DNA from: Clostridium ragsdalei P11
GTDB lineage: Bacteria > Bacillota > Clostridia > Clostridiales > Clostridiaceae
Direction: 5' to 3'
Assembly (NCBI RefSeq): GCF_001675165.1
Contig: NZ_LROS01000006.1
Coordinates: forward strand, 1 to 64,000
DNA: 64,000 bases
In this document: piece after piece, positions 1 to 9,523 of the stretch
Layout: each line of letters starts with the position of its first letter
How positions within the stretch are numbered: position 1 is the first letter of the stretch
Translations under genes and position numbers: made by a program
Notes under the pieces: generated by a model
The model's database searches: none
The model's input: only the letters and a program-made list of their open reading frames with translations
What the model was told of the DNA's origin: nothing

Positions 1-2065
1 TTAATTCAAAGTTTCCACTTTTGTCTGATTCTGTAGACGTCCATATACTTGGTATATATCTCTCGTCCCCAACTACTGATCCTGCTGCTTCCTGCCTATC
101 TCCTCCTGCTGTTATTATTACTGTTCCCCCCGCAGCTATACTATCTTCATCCAAACTTATTGTGTTATTAGATGCATTTGCAGCGGTTGGTGCAGGATTC
201 ACTGTTACCGTATATGTTACCTTTGTCGTTCCATCTTCTGCCGTCACTCCTAGCTTGTCTCCACTTAATACAGGATCATGTAGTGAGGCTTCGTCAAAGC
301 TCTCATGAGATTCTCCCTTTGTTATGGCTGCTATGAAATCTGATTTTGTTGTCCCATAAGGCACATTTGTTATACTCTCATCTGCCGTTCCTCCTGCACT
401 TACTGTATAGCTGTCTGATGTCACCGTTGCTACCGTGCTCTTTGCAGGGTTAACTGTAATTGTGTATGTCACTTTCGTTGTTCCATCTTCTGCCGTCACT
501 ACTAGCTTATCTCCATTTACTACAGGATCATGCAGTGATGCTTCATCAAAGCTCTCATGGGATTCTCCCTTTGTCAGTGCTGCTATAAAGTCTGCTTTTG
601 TTGTACCATATGGTACATTTGTTATACTCTCACCTGCCGTTCCTCCTGCACTTACTGTATAACTGTCTGATGTTACCGTTGCTATATTACTTGATGAACT
701 AGGGAAAAAATCATTTACATCTCCTGTAATAAATCCATAACTCAAACTAGTGTTATCAAAATAATGAACCATTAATTTATCTATTTGAGGTATAATTGGA
801 TATATGGTAACACTATATTGACTTGCTGCATCTTTAAGATAATTTAAGCTGTCAATATCCATTTTACCTTTTGTCCATTTACTGCTTCCTGCCTTCATAC
901 CATAAAAGTATAGTCCATTTATTTGCCAACTATCAGGATCATATACTTCCGAAATAAAATACATATTATCATTTGCATCAATTACCAGATCTCCAATGTC
1001 TCCACAATTACAAGAAAGTATATCTTTAGCTTCTATAGATGATGTTACCCATGCACCATCATCTCCTGTGTCAGAGACGATTCCATTTCCCCCATTTAAA
1101 CTATCAGTATACGCTAAGTATATATTGCCTGCCGAATTCGAAACTGCACCGTAAATATCATATACATATCCTTTTGTAGAACCATCAAGTATTTGATTGG
1201 GATTATCATATGGATAAGGAAGAGCATATACATCATTACCATTGCTTCTTGTTATAGTATAAATAATGGTAAATTTGTCCAAGGCATCACTAACAAAATA
1301 CTTTATACTTCCTGATTCACCAGAAGATAAATTCAAAGATAATTCTTTAACTTGTGACCACGTGCTATTTGAATTTGCACCAGACTTAACAACGATATAG
1401 CTGTCTGAAGTATTATTACTATTTCTTTTTATGTATGCTAAAGTAATATCACCAGAAGCATTTATTTGCATTTTAGCATATTCATACTGATAATGTGTAA
1501 CTGAAAGTGACCCATCACTAAGAGCTTGTGTTTCAATTGCATTAAAAGATCCATCCCATGTTCCTGAATTTGTGTTGTATTTTCCAAAACATAGCTCTTT
1601 ATTGTATTTGCAATATACTCCATTGTCAGTATTGAGAACTGTCCCATTCTCAACAACTACAATATTTAAAATTCCAGATGAATCTATGAGCATAGAAATT
1701 CCATCATAATAATTGCTATCTTGGTTTAGTCCTATCTTTGAATTTAAGCTAACAACACTTGTCCATATATTAGTTGAAGGAACATATTTGTATATCTTAT
1801 AGTCAATGGTACCAGAACCGCCTTTTACACTTCCTTGTACAGCAAAAGCACAATACATATCACCATTTGGCGCTTTTGTAATTGCCATGGGACTTCCATA
1901 ATAAGAGCTTCCCGAACCATAAATGCCAGAGGTTACGGATGCCTTAACCGGGTTATAATATACAAATGTTAGTAAAATAGCACTAACCATAAATAGAAAA
2001 ACTCTCATTAAAGTAAAAAAAGCTATTTTTTGTTGTCCAGATACTGTACTTTTTGTACAGTACAT
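1..2065 (-). CDS. Secreted cell-surface protein with Ig-like repeats (C-terminus beyond window)
   Basis: An uninterrupted minus-strand frame runs from ATG 2065 off the left edge, so about 688 residues are visible and the stop is not. AGAGGTG lies 5-6 bases upstream of the ATG. The first 42 residues form a signal peptide: basic start, hydrophobic core with FMVSAILL, then a likely cut after PVKA. Residues about 45-460 look like a beta-propeller or BNR-type domain, rich in aromatic and glycine turns. Two near-identical 84-residue units follow (DNA about 430-685 and 180-430). They share the motifs TSDSYTVSAGG, VPYGTT and AEDGTTKVTY and have an exact 252-nt period. A third, different Ig-like segment starts with NNTISLDEDSIAAGG. 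Surface adhesin or carbohydrate-associated protein is inference; the family was not identified with certainty. Confidence 0.8.
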   Translation of the reverse strand, partial: MYCTKSTVSGQQKIAFFTLMRVFLFMVSAILLTFVYYNPVKASVTSGIYGSGSSYYGSPMAITKAPNGDMYCAFAVQGSVKGGSGTIDYKIYKYVPSTNIWTSVVSLNSKIGLNQDSNYYDGISMLIDSSGILNIVVVENGTVLNTDNGVYCKYNKELCFGKYNTNSGTWDGSFNAIETQALSDGSLSVTHYQYEYAKMQINASGDITLAYIKRNSNNTSDSYIVVKSGANSNSTWSQVKELSLNLSSGESGSIKYFVSDALDKFTIIYTITRSNGNDVYALPYPYDNPNQILDGSTKGYVYDIYGAVSNSAGNIYLAYTDSLNGGNGIVSDTGDDGAWVTSSIEAKDILSCNCGDIGDLVIDANDNMYFISEVYDPDSWQINGLYFYGMKAGSSKWTKGKMDIDSLNYLKDAASQYSVTIYPIIPQIDKLMVHYFDNTSLSYGFITGDVNDFFPSSSSNIATVTSDSYTVSAGGTAGESITNVPYGTTKADFIAALTKGESHESFDEASLHDPVVNGDKLVVTAEDGTTKVTYTITVNPAKSTVATVTSDSYTVSAGGTADESITNVPYGTTKSDFIAAITKGESHESFDEASLHDPVLSGDKLGVTAEDGTTKVTYTVTVNPAPTAANASNNTISLDEDSIAAGGTVIITAGGDRQEAAGSVVGDERYIPSIWTSTESDKSGNFEL

Positions 2066-2410
2066 ATTAACACCTCTTTTCTATAAATTATTAGTCACCT
2101 ATAATTTAAATTTCAATTCAATCTTATGACGTAAAAATAACTGCTGATAAAAATTAATTTCTTTTACAGCTTAATAGATTTTCCTCCATATTATTGAAAA
2201 TACATTTCTTATTATAAATCGACTTTTTCCGACATGTATTTATTATATCATGAATTTCTGATAATACAGAAAATTTTTACTAGATATTAAATAAAAACTA
2301 ATTATATTTATTTCTAAATTTAAGCTTTTCAGATTATATAAAGAAATGATCTCCAAAAAAATTTTTCCCTAGATACTATCCATAGTACCTAAGGAGACAA
2401 TCAATAATAA
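2066..2410. other. Divergent intergenic region, no gene
   Basis: This A+T-rich spacer separates the leftward surface-protein gene from the rightward regulator gene and must hold both promoters. I see no convincing ORF. A pair of TGTCGGA/AGTCGA-like words near 2220-2235 resembles a Spo0A-box half site only loosely. A short inverted repeat around AATTTCTG (2254-2276) is weak. Confidence 0.4.
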
Positions 2411-2450
2411 ATTCACAAATAATGATATAATTATATTATTATTTGTGAAT
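2411..2450. promoter_or_regulatory. Leader hairpin or operator before the LytTR regulator
   Basis: ATTCACAAATAAT (2411-2423) and ATTATTTGTGAAT (2438-2450) are perfect 13-bp inverted arms around a 14-nt A+T loop. They end 5 nt before the GAGG ribosome binding site at 2455. The position fits either a translational or attenuator hairpin in the leader or a dyad operator for autoregulation. Which one is inference. Confidence 0.55.
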
Positions 2451-2464
2451 AAGTGAGGTATAGT

Positions 2465-3184
2465 ATGCTGGAAATATTTATTTGTGACGACAACAAATCT
2501 TATAGAGATAAAATTAAACAAATTATTGAAAACACTATTTTGAGGGAATCTTTAGATTTGCATATACCCCTCTGCACTAACAGCCCAATAGAACTATTAA
2601 AGTATGTAAAAGATCATGCAGCAACTGGGATTTACTTTCTGGATGTTGATTTAAAAAGCAGCATGAATGGAATAAAGCTTGGTGAAAAAATAAGAGACTT
2701 AGATCCCTTTGGATTCATAATATTTACAACTATCCATATGGAAATGAGCTATCTCGTATTTAAATACAAAGTTGAAGCAATGGATTATGTTGCTAAAGAC
2801 GAAGATGATTTTAAAGCACGGGTAACAAGTTGTCTTATGAAGGCTTATAACATTTATACTAGAGAAAATCTTAGTGAAGGATATATTAAAGTAAATGAAG
2901 ATTCTAGAATAATAAATATAAAGCTATCTGATATCTTATTTATTGAGACAAGCAGTACCCCTCATAAGATAAGAGTACATGAGGAAAATAGACAAATAGA
3001 GTTTTATGGAAATCTTAAAGATATGGAGCAAAAACTAACTTCAAACTTTTACAGGTGTCATAAGTCCTATATTGTAAATAAAAACAAGATTGATGAAATA
3101 GATCTGAAAAATAACAAAATCATTATGGTAAATGGAGAAGAATGTTTTGTTTCTTTTAGATACAAGAGAGGCCTTATAAAATGA
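2465..3184 (+). CDS. LytTR-family response regulator (AgrA-like)
   Basis: This 239-residue cytoplasmic DNA-binding response regulator has an N-terminal receiver domain (about 1-120). Acidic residues sit at FICDD, the phospho-acceptor is the Asp in YFLDVDL, and a Lys lies in YVAKDED. A C-terminal LytTR domain (about 135-239) contains IFIETSS, RCHKSYIVN and a Lys-rich tail. The in-frame GTG at 2453 lies inside the GAGG ribosome binding site, so ATG 2465 (6-nt spacing) is the better start. The stop overlaps the kinase start by 4 nt, which shows translational coupling. By analogy with Agr/Com-type systems it probably controls the exporter genes just downstream. Confidence 0.88.
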   Translation: MLEIFICDDNKSYRDKIKQIIENTILRESLDLHIPLCTNSPIELLKYVKDHAATGIYFLDVDLKSSMNGIKLGEKIRDLDPFGFIIFTTIHMEMSYLVFKYKVEAMDYVAKDEDDFKARVTSCLMKAYNIYTRENLSEGYIKVNEDSRIINIKLSDILFIETSSTPHKIRVHEENRQIEFYGNLKDMEQKLTSNFYRCHKSYIVNKNKIDEIDLKNNKIIMVNGEECFVSFRYKRGLIK

Positions 3185-4530
3185 TCATCAAAAAATTTCC
3201 CATAAGTAAACTTTTTACAGACGTGATCTTCCCTTCACTGCAAATTAGCTTATTATGTTGTATTTCAATATACATATTATTTAAAGATAAAGTTACCTTA
3301 AATGTAATGAAAAAGTACTTTCTCATATCTTTTGTAGTTGGAGTGGTGCTTCAAACTGGTTCATATACCATAATACTCCCTATCTTTACAATACTAATAA
3401 TATTCTTATTAAAAAATAGTAAAGACATAAAAAGTACTATAGAAATACTCATAACCATTTTTACAATATGCTTTATTAACATCATGTATAATGGAATTTT
3501 AAAATTAGATGTTTATAAAACAATATCTTTTAAAAATTGCATTGTTGAACTCATAATTATTCTATTTTTTACACTTTTAATATATATAATTAAAAAGTAT
3601 ATTCCATGTAAACTTAGAAAATCAAGAAAAATTTCAATACAGCAAATAAGATATAGGATGATTCTAATTATAAGTATTCCTATAGCCTTAAGTATATTCT
3701 TTATTTATCCTCTGGCAGATTCAGCAAATTACTTTGGAATATATTTTATAATTGAATGCTATCTTCCACTTGGGATTCCTCTTATTTCAATAATACTCAT
3801 ACTTATAATAATTTATAATTATGACAAGAGTTTAAAAATTGAATTTGATTTAAAAAGAGAAATTGAAGAAAAAGACAGAATAGAAGAATATGCACATGTA
3901 GTTGAAGAAATGTACAGTGAAACCAGAAAATTCAAGCATGATTATATAAATATGCTTATTCCTCTTAAGGAATATATAGATACTTCTAATGTGAATGATC
4001 TGAAAGATTTCTTTTATGACAATGTACTCAACATAGACAAAGATATAAAGTGGAATAACACAAATATAGATAAGTTAAAATATATTAAGATACTGCCTTT
4101 AAAGGCCCTGATTTCCACAAAACTAATAAAAGCATTATCCTCAAGGATAAATATAAAAGTAGAAATAGTGGAAGATATATCTCAAATATCTATGAACATA
4201 ATGGATTTATGCAGAATACTTGGAATACTTTTGGATAATGCAATAGAAGCATCACTAAAGTGTAATTTGCCTAAGCTATATTTCTGCATTTGTGTAAAAA
4301 AGGATTATGTGGTTATAGCCGTTCACAATAACTTTGGGAATACAAAACCAGTGATACACAAAATATATGAAAAAGGTTTTTCAACTAAAGGAGATGGAAG
4401 AGGCCTTGGCTTATATATCTTAAAAGATACTATAGATACAAAATATAATAATGTATTTATAAATACATCCGTTGAGGACAATATGTTTATACAGGAATTA
4501 TGGATTAAGAATATGCATGGGACATCCTAA
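3181..4530 (+). CDS. GHKL sensor histidine kinase (AgrC-like)
   Basis: This 449-residue membrane sensor kinase partners the preceding LytTR regulator. Residues about 10-215 contain six or seven hydrophobic segments. A coiled region (about 220-245) leads to the phospho-acceptor box with His in KFKHDYINM. The C-terminal ATPase domain shows the N box LLDNAIEAS and the G box STKGDGRGLGLYIL, typical of the HPK10/AgrC class rather than classical HisKA kinases. It overlaps the regulator by 4 nt, and its stop codon lies in the loop of a terminator hairpin. The signal is unknown. A peptide or cell-envelope antibiotic is plausible because a bacitracin-type exporter follows. Confidence 0.87.
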   Translation: MIIKKFPISKLFTDVIFPSLQISLLCCISIYILFKDKVTLNVMKKYFLISFVVGVVLQTGSYTIILPIFTILIIFLLKNSKDIKSTIEILITIFTICFINIMYNGILKLDVYKTISFKNCIVELIIILFFTLLIYIIKKYIPCKLRKSRKISIQQIRYRMILIISIPIALSIFFIYPLADSANYFGIYFIIECYLPLGIPLISIILILIIIYNYDKSLKIEFDLKREIEEKDRIEEYAHVVEEMYSETRKFKHDYINMLIPLKEYIDTSNVNDLKDFFYDNVLNIDKDIKWNNTNIDKLKYIKILPLKALISTKLIKALSSRINIKVEIVEDISQISMNIMDLCRILGILLDNAIEASLKCNLPKLYFCICVKKDYVVIAVHNNFGNTKPVIHKIYEKGFSTKGDGRGLGLYILKDTIDTKYNNVFINTSVEDNMFIQELWIKNMHGTS

Positions 4531-4549
4531 CTAGGATGTCTTTTTCTTT
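4521..4549 (+). terminator. Intrinsic terminator after the two-component system
   Basis: GACATCC (4521-4527) pairs with GGATGTC (4534-4540) around a 6-nt loop holding the kinase stop codon, followed by a T-rich run at 4541-4549. It separates the regulatory pair from the ABC genes, which therefore need their own promoter in 4550-4709. Confidence 0.85.
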
Positions 4550-4709
4550 AACGTAAGTTTTTTAATCTTAACCGTATCAGCTTCTGCTATTTATGAATTC
4601 AGGACATCCTTTTTGGACTAATATATAAAATATGCACTAATACCTGTTAATATGTAATGGATGTTTAGGTTTGCAAACTAAAAATTAATCTTTTAAGAAA
4701 GGATAAAAA

Positions 4710-5420
4710 ATGGAACCAATTTTAAAAGTAAAAAATTTAAGTAAATACTATAAGAGTCAAAAAGTAATTGACAACATCAATATGAAGGTATTCAAAGGAG
4801 ACATCTATGGTTTTATAGGTCCAAACGGAGCTGGGAAAACAACAACTATAAAAACTATTTTGCGTTTACTAAAACCTTCAAGTGGTGAAGTCTTCATAGA
4901 TGGCAAAAATGTATTTAAAAATGGAGAAAACAATCCTTCAGATATAGGAGCCATGATAGACTATCCAAGCTTTTATAATAATTTATCTGGATATAAAAAT
5001 TTAATACTCTATGCAAATGTCTTGAATCTCAGCAAAGAGAGAGTTTATGAGGTTTTGGAATTAGTAAAATTGATAGATGATAAAGATAAAAAAGTAAGCA
5101 ATTATTCTATGGGAATGAAGCAGAGGCTTGCAGTGGCAAGAGCATTTTTATCTAAACCCCAAATTGTTATATTAGATGAACCAACTAATGGCCTCGACCC
5201 TGAAGGAGTAAGAGATATGAGAAATTTAATTAACAAATTAGCTAGGGAAAATGGTACAACTTTCATATACTGTTCTCACATTTTAAATGAAGTACAAAAT
5301 ATATGTAATAGAGTTGCAATGATAAATAAAGGCAGAATAATTGTTGAAGATTCTATGAAAAATCTACTTAAAAGTGCTAATTCTCTAGAAGACTATTTTA
5401 TGAAAGCAGTGGGACTCTAA
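4710..5420 (+). CDS. ABC exporter ATP-binding protein, bacitracin/lantibiotic type
   Basis: This 236-residue ATPase energises the two permeases that follow. It shows Walker A GPNGAGKTTT (about 37-46), the Q-loop region, the signature YSMGMKQRL (here SMGMKQ, as in BcrA/LanF proteins), Walker B ILDEPTNGLDP and the switch His in CSHIL. AAGAAAGG lies upstream of the ATG. One base separates its stop from the next start. LanF/BcrA-type ATPases with two small membrane partners expel or provide immunity to peptide antibiotics, and an adjacent LytTR system is a common context. The substrate cannot be read from sequence. Confidence 0.88.
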   Translation: MEPILKVKNLSKYYKSQKVIDNINMKVFKGDIYGFIGPNGAGKTTTIKTILRLLKPSSGEVFIDGKNVFKNGENNPSDIGAMIDYPSFYNNLSGYKNLILYANVLNLSKERVYEVLELVKLIDDKDKKVSNYSMGMKQRLAVARAFLSKPQIVILDEPTNGLDPEGVRDMRNLINKLARENGTTFIYCSHILNEVQNICNRVAMINKGRIIVEDSMKNLLKSANSLEDYFMKAVGL

Positions 5421-5421
5421 T

Positions 5422-6108
5422 ATGATAAAAAATGAATTTATAAAATTTTTTACTCCTTTAAAAATATCAATATATGGAGGTATCATATTTATATTCATTT
5501 TATTGAATGATGTAATATTTGGAGATAAAGCCTCCGCTATAGTTACTTTTCACAGCTTGCTTTATAACGATATGTCTTCCCTTGTGTTTATGCTTCCAAT
5601 AATTTTAGCACCAATAGCTTCCGATATGATTACACGTGATTATGAATCTGGCTGCATGAAATTTGTTGTAATTTATAAAGGCAAAGCAAAAGTACTTTTA
5701 TGCAAAATAGTTTCTCTTATTTTAATAACAGGCATTATGATAATTTTTACATTTGCTATTTTAAATGTAATCTATATTTTCAAAGATTCAGTACATATTA
5801 ATTTACTTTTAGATATAAAAATGGGATTGTTGTTTTTAACTGCACTTATGCCAGTATTACTTATATATGTTTTAATTTCTATACTATCCAAAAACAGCAC
5901 TATACTATCATTGCTCGTATTTCTTTTAATTGTAATGTCAGACTTTATTCCTAAGACAATTGGAAATATAACTCCACGAAGATTTCTATGGGAATGTCTT
6001 TTAAAAAATCAAACTGATAAATTTTCTATAATCTTATTTTCAATATACATTATAATTCTTGTATTTTTAAACTTTAAGTTATTCAATAAAAAGGAGCTGA
6101 TACATTGA
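5422..6108 (+). CDS. ABC-2 type permease subunit, LanE/BcrB-like
   Basis: This 228-residue integral membrane protein has about six hydrophobic segments (near 15-35, 55-75, 95-115, 130-150, 155-172 and 200-220). It opens with MIKNEFIKFF, the amphipathic helix usual in ABC-2 permeases. A cytoplasmic loop carries DMITRDYESG, where an acidic-Gly element follows the second segment, as in the LanE/LanG group. It starts one base after the ATPase stop and overlaps the next gene by 3-4 nt. No peptidase or precursor peptide gene is visible, so this is probably an immunity or resistance exporter rather than a production operon. Confidence 0.8.
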   Translation: MIKNEFIKFFTPLKISIYGGIIFIFILLNDVIFGDKASAIVTFHSLLYNDMSSLVFMLPIILAPIASDMITRDYESGCMKFVVIYKGKAKVLLCKIVSLILITGIMIIFTFAILNVIYIFKDSVHINLLLDIKMGLLFLTALMPVLLIYVLISILSKNSTILSLLVFLLIVMSDFIPKTIGNITPRRFLWECLLKNQTDKFSIILFSIYIIILVFLNFKLFNKKELIH

Positions 6109-6905
6109 TACTCAAACTTTTTAAAAATGAAATTATAAAAATGCTGCATTCTAAAAAATTATATGTACTTATGGTATTTGTCATATTCATGATTTCAGCA
6201 ATATGTTATATGATATATTTAGAGAAAGGACATATAATGAATAATGCACCTATGTCACGCAAATACAACAGTCAGCTTAAAATTGAGATCTTGAACATGA
6301 ATAGTGTAATATTTTTAAAGCAATTCAGCACAGAATTTATATTTAGGACAGTCGTACCATACTTTGCATTCTTCATGACTGTATTTTCAGTTAGCATATT
6401 TGGTGAAGATTTTTTTAGTGGGAACATGAAATACTTTGCAAGATTAACTAAAGATCATGTTAATGTATTTAAAGCAAAAATACTTAGTATTATTTTTTAT
6501 TCAGCACTAGTAGTTATTTTGACATTGATATTAGGATTTACAATAAGTGCATTTGTTTTTAAATTGAGTTTTGATGGTTTAGGAAGAATTGTATTAATTT
6601 ATTTTTCTGCAATAATTCCAGTTGCTTCATTTGGATTAATTATAGGAATAATATCTTTGTTTTTTAAAAACACAACAATTAGTATATCTATAGGCATTGT
6701 AAGTTCCATATTTTTAACTGTTTCAGACAGACTTACAATCACAAGTAACTTTTCGCCTATAGGAGTACTTGGTCTTATGGAGAAGTTCAGAGCTGACAAT
6801 ATATCATTAATCTCTTTGCTGATGGTAAATGGAGTATCCATTATATATTTGCTAGGTGCTTATTTTATAGGAAGAAAATTGTTCAAAAATAAGGAATTTG
6901 CCTGA
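6105..6905 (+). CDS. ABC-2 type permease subunit, LanG-like
   Basis: This 266-residue six-segment membrane protein is the second permease of the exporter. TTG at 6105 overlaps the preceding TGA and has AAGGAG (6091-6096) 8 nt upstream, so I take TTG as a real start. The N-terminus MILKLFKNEIIKMLHSKK is an amphipathic, Lys-rich helix like that of the first permease. A GEDFFSGNMKYF element after the second segment parallels the DYESGCMKF element of its partner, pointing to a shared ABC-2 fold. The next gene is convergent. A specific substrate is not indicated. Confidence 0.8.
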   Translation: MILKLFKNEIIKMLHSKKLYVLMVFVIFMISAICYMIYLEKGHIMNNAPMSRKYNSQLKIEILNMNSVIFLKQFSTEFIFRTVVPYFAFFMTVFSVSIFGEDFFSGNMKYFARLTKDHVNVFKAKILSIIFYSALVVILTLILGFTISAFVFKLSFDGLGRIVLIYFSAIIPVASFGLIIGIISLFFKNTTISISIGIVSSIFLTVSDRLTITSNFSPIGVLGLMEKFRADNISLISLLMVNGVSIIYLLGAYFIGRKLFKNKEFA

Positions 6906-7002
6906 AACTTTTCTAATCATTTTCAATCTCCAGAGTTAATAATAAAAAAGTACCTTAATCCATTATATTTATATGGTTTAAAGTGCTTTTGTGGTACTTG
7001 TC

Positions 7003-7407
7003 CTATTTTTGATTTTCTTTCATAGAGTTTATTTCTTCAAACCTTTTCTCTGCTGCGTTTATTGCCTCCACTCCTGCTTTACATAAAACATTAATACCTT
7101 TAACAATAGTTACAATCACAAATGCTTCTACTAATTCTTCCATAGTCAAACCTGCTTCTATGGCAGCAACAGCATGTGACTTTGCACCACTTACTTCATC
7201 ATCTAAACTATCCAATATGGCAAAAATTAATTCTCTTGTTTTTTTAGGTAAATGTCCTTCTTGAACCGATTCACGCATGGTTAAATAACCCTTTAATCCA
7301 TCAGGACAATATTTAGATAAAGCTTTAGCAAAAGGCGGATCCCATTTCAATTCATTCTTATAATAATCAAGTATACTTTCTAAATCTTTCACAATTAATT
7401 CCCCCAC
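7003..7407 (-). CDS. Carboxymuconolactone decarboxylase/AhpD-family protein
   Basis: This 134-residue all-helical protein of the CMD/AhpD fold has the family core (about 40-110) GHLPKKTRELIFAI, then SGAKSHAVAAIEAGLT, then EELVEAFVIVTIVKG. True AhpD enzymes have a CxxC at the His-containing helix. Here the equivalent is SGAKSH and the only Cys is later (VLCKAG), so peroxidase-reductase chemistry is doubtful. It is a single gene, convergent with the ABC exporter and upstream of the serine hydrolase transcript's 3' end. Its biochemical role is unknown. Confidence 0.75.
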   Translation of the reverse strand: MGELIVKDLESILDYYKNELKWDPPFAKALSKYCPDGLKGYLTMRESVQEGHLPKKTRELIFAILDSLDDEVSGAKSHAVAAIEAGLTMEELVEAFVIVTIVKGINVLCKAGVEAINAAEKRFEEINSMKENQK

Positions 7408-7532
7408 TTTTATAATATATTATTTTTTCCTTTATTCTACATTTTCATTATAGTATAAAAACTATTTTGAATATAGGGTTTTCTAACTCAAAAATCAACT
7501 TATACGCAGGTATATGAAAATCTAAAATTCAA

Positions 7533-7566
7533 AAAGCTGCTGACAAAATATTTCATCAACAGCCTT
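7533..7566 (-). terminator. Intrinsic terminator of the serine hydrolase gene
   Basis: On the minus strand an 11-bp stem with two G-U pairs (7566-7556 with 7543-7533) is followed by T residues. It lies 30 nt past the hydrolase stop codon. Confidence 0.65.
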
Positions 7567-7596
7567 ACTAATACAAAATACTATATTGTTTAATTT

Positions 7597-9435
7597 TTAA
7601 TTAATTTTATCACCATGATACTGCATTCCATAACCAGGCATATTAATGGTAATACCTGTAATTTGTCCATTTGAATTTTTATCAAATGTAGTATCTCCAT
7701 ATAAAATTCTCATAAAGAATTTATCTTGAGATTCAGCAAAAAGCTCATATTTTTGATTTGTTCCATCTGCTAAATAATAAAGATGCCCACCTTCATTTGT
7801 TATTGAAATATTTCCCATATCTTTAGATTGATATTTTCCTACATATTTATTTAATACACTATTATCAAGTTTTATAACATTCTTTGCTTTAGGCATACTA
7901 TAATTATTTTTTCCAAGTGCTATATTTGAAAGAGTGTATGTAAGTGGATTTATAGTATAGTATCCTGAATTTGTAAGTATAATTATACTTAAACCTTTAT
8001 CTGTATACCTTGCTATATTGCTTGTAAATCCAAGTACATTTCCATCATGAAAAACCTCATGGCCATTATCTCCATCAACTATCATCCAGCCATAACCATA
8101 GTAGATGCCGCTTCCTTTTGCCATTTCAACATACTTTGAAAACACTTTGTCCATAGTTTTCTTGCTTACAAGCTTTTCTGTATCAAGTGCCATATTCCAT
8201 CTATATAAATCTTCTGTAGTAGAATATAAATTACCTGCTCCATGTACCCCATCAACTATAATTTCATCGCTTATTGGTGTAGTATCCAAATATCCTTGAT
8301 ATCCACTTGAATTATACATTTTTTCTTTTCCTATATATCCAATTCCCGTATCATTCATATTTAGTGGTTTAAATATATTCTTATTTAAATAATTTTCATA
8401 ATTCATTCCACTTACTTTTTCAACTATATATCCAAGTAATAAATATCCTGAATTAGAATATTCAAATTGAGTGCCTGGTTTAAAATTAAGAGGTTTATTC
8501 TTAAAAAAGTTAATTGCAGTATTTATATTTTGCAAGTCCTCAGGCTTCATATTCAAAAATCCAGGCATCTCATTTAAACTTTTAATACCAGATGTATGAG
8601 TAAGTAAATTATAGATAGTTATTTCATCTCCATGTGGAAAATCAGGTACGTACTTTGAAAGTTTATCTTGTTCACTTAAGAGTCCCTTTTGTTCAAGCTG
8701 CATTATTGCCATTGCTGTAAATTGTTTCGTCATTGATCCTATCAAGAATCTAGTCTGAGATGTATTTTTAATATTTTGTTCGAAGTTTGCCATACCATAC
8801 CCTCTATTTAAGAGTATATTTCCATCTTTAGCAACTAAAACACTTCCATGAAAGTTATCTGATTTTTGTAAGGCAGTTAAATAATCATCCAACTTTGTAG
8901 CAATTATTTTATCATTTGCATAAACTAATTGCTTATTCAAGCTATCTTCAGTATTTTTTTTCATATCAGATATTTTGACTATCTGAGTAGTACTGTCCCA
9001 ATCAACTAATTTATTAAATGCTTCACTAAAAAACTCAAGTGGTACAAAAACTTGTCCATAATTTACTATTGGAATTGTGGAAAGCGTAATAGCCTTACCG
9101 TTAGCAGTTACTTTCTCATCTCCACTTTTAAATGTAATATTTACGTTAGAACCTTTTATTGTAATATTACCATCCTTAACCTGTAAAACAGCATCACTTC
9201 TGATTTGTTTAAGTATTGGAATAAGTGGCATCATAACTTTTGAATTTGAATTCACATATGGTTTTGGATCTAATATAATTGCTTTATCATTTACCTTTAC
9301 TACAATTGAACTAGTTTTAGATGCAGTTATAGCTGTTCCAGTCCCAGCAATCGCTTGTGCACTTACAGGTGTTACAGCTGAATAAGTGACAAGAGTAAGC
9401 GATACAAGAAGACCTGATATACACTTTTTAATCAT
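7597..9435 (-). CDS. Secreted serine hydrolase, copper-amine-oxidase N-like plus beta-lactamase fold
   Basis: This exported protein of 612 residues begins with a signal peptide (basic start, hydrophobic core, likely cut after VSAQA). Residues about 45-155 match the copper amine oxidase N-terminal-like stalk domain common in clostridial surface proteins (paired MMPLIPIL and VFVPLEFF strands). Residues about 180-505 are a class C beta-lactamase/AmpH-type domain: nucleophile in GSMTKQF (SxxK), YSN in FEYSNSGY and HDG in VFHDGN. A DUF3471-like C-terminal barrel (about 530-612) follows. It is a likely D-amino-acid peptidase, esterase or penicillin-binding relative acting on the cell wall. Whether it hydrolyses beta-lactams is not shown. 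Its promoter carries two perfect operators. Confidence 0.85.
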   Translation of the reverse strand: MIKKCISGLLVSLTLVTYSAVTPVSAQAIAGTGTAITASKTSSIVVKVNDKAIILDPKPYVNSNSKVMMPLIPILKQIRSDAVLQVKDGNITIKGSNVNITFKSGDEKVTANGKAITLSTIPIVNYGQVFVPLEFFSEAFNKLVDWDSTTQIVKISDMKKNTEDSLNKQLVYANDKIIATKLDDYLTALQKSDNFHGSVLVAKDGNILLNRGYGMANFEQNIKNTSQTRFLIGSMTKQFTAMAIMQLEQKGLLSEQDKLSKYVPDFPHGDEITIYNLLTHTSGIKSLNEMPGFLNMKPEDLQNINTAINFFKNKPLNFKPGTQFEYSNSGYLLLGYIVEKVSGMNYENYLNKNIFKPLNMNDTGIGYIGKEKMYNSSGYQGYLDTTPISDEIIVDGVHGAGNLYSTTEDLYRWNMALDTEKLVSKKTMDKVFSKYVEMAKGSGIYYGYGWMIVDGDNGHEVFHDGNVLGFTSNIARYTDKGLSIIILTNSGYYTINPLTYTLSNIALGKNNYSMPKAKNVIKLDNSVLNKYVGKYQSKDMGNISITNEGGHLYYLADGTNQKYELFAESQDKFFMRILYGDTTFDKNSNGQITGITINMPGYGMQYHGDKIN

Positions 9436-9523
9436 TCACACATCCATCCCTTCAAATTTTTGATTGAGGGATTGAATTTTACAAATCTTACTTATCTTCA
9501 ATAAAATTCCCCCCCTATTAATA

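Noticed and set aside
4550-4709. LytTR direct-repeat binding sites before the ABC genes
   Set aside because: I could not find two convincing imperfect 9-bp repeats with the usual spacing, so no operator is claimed.
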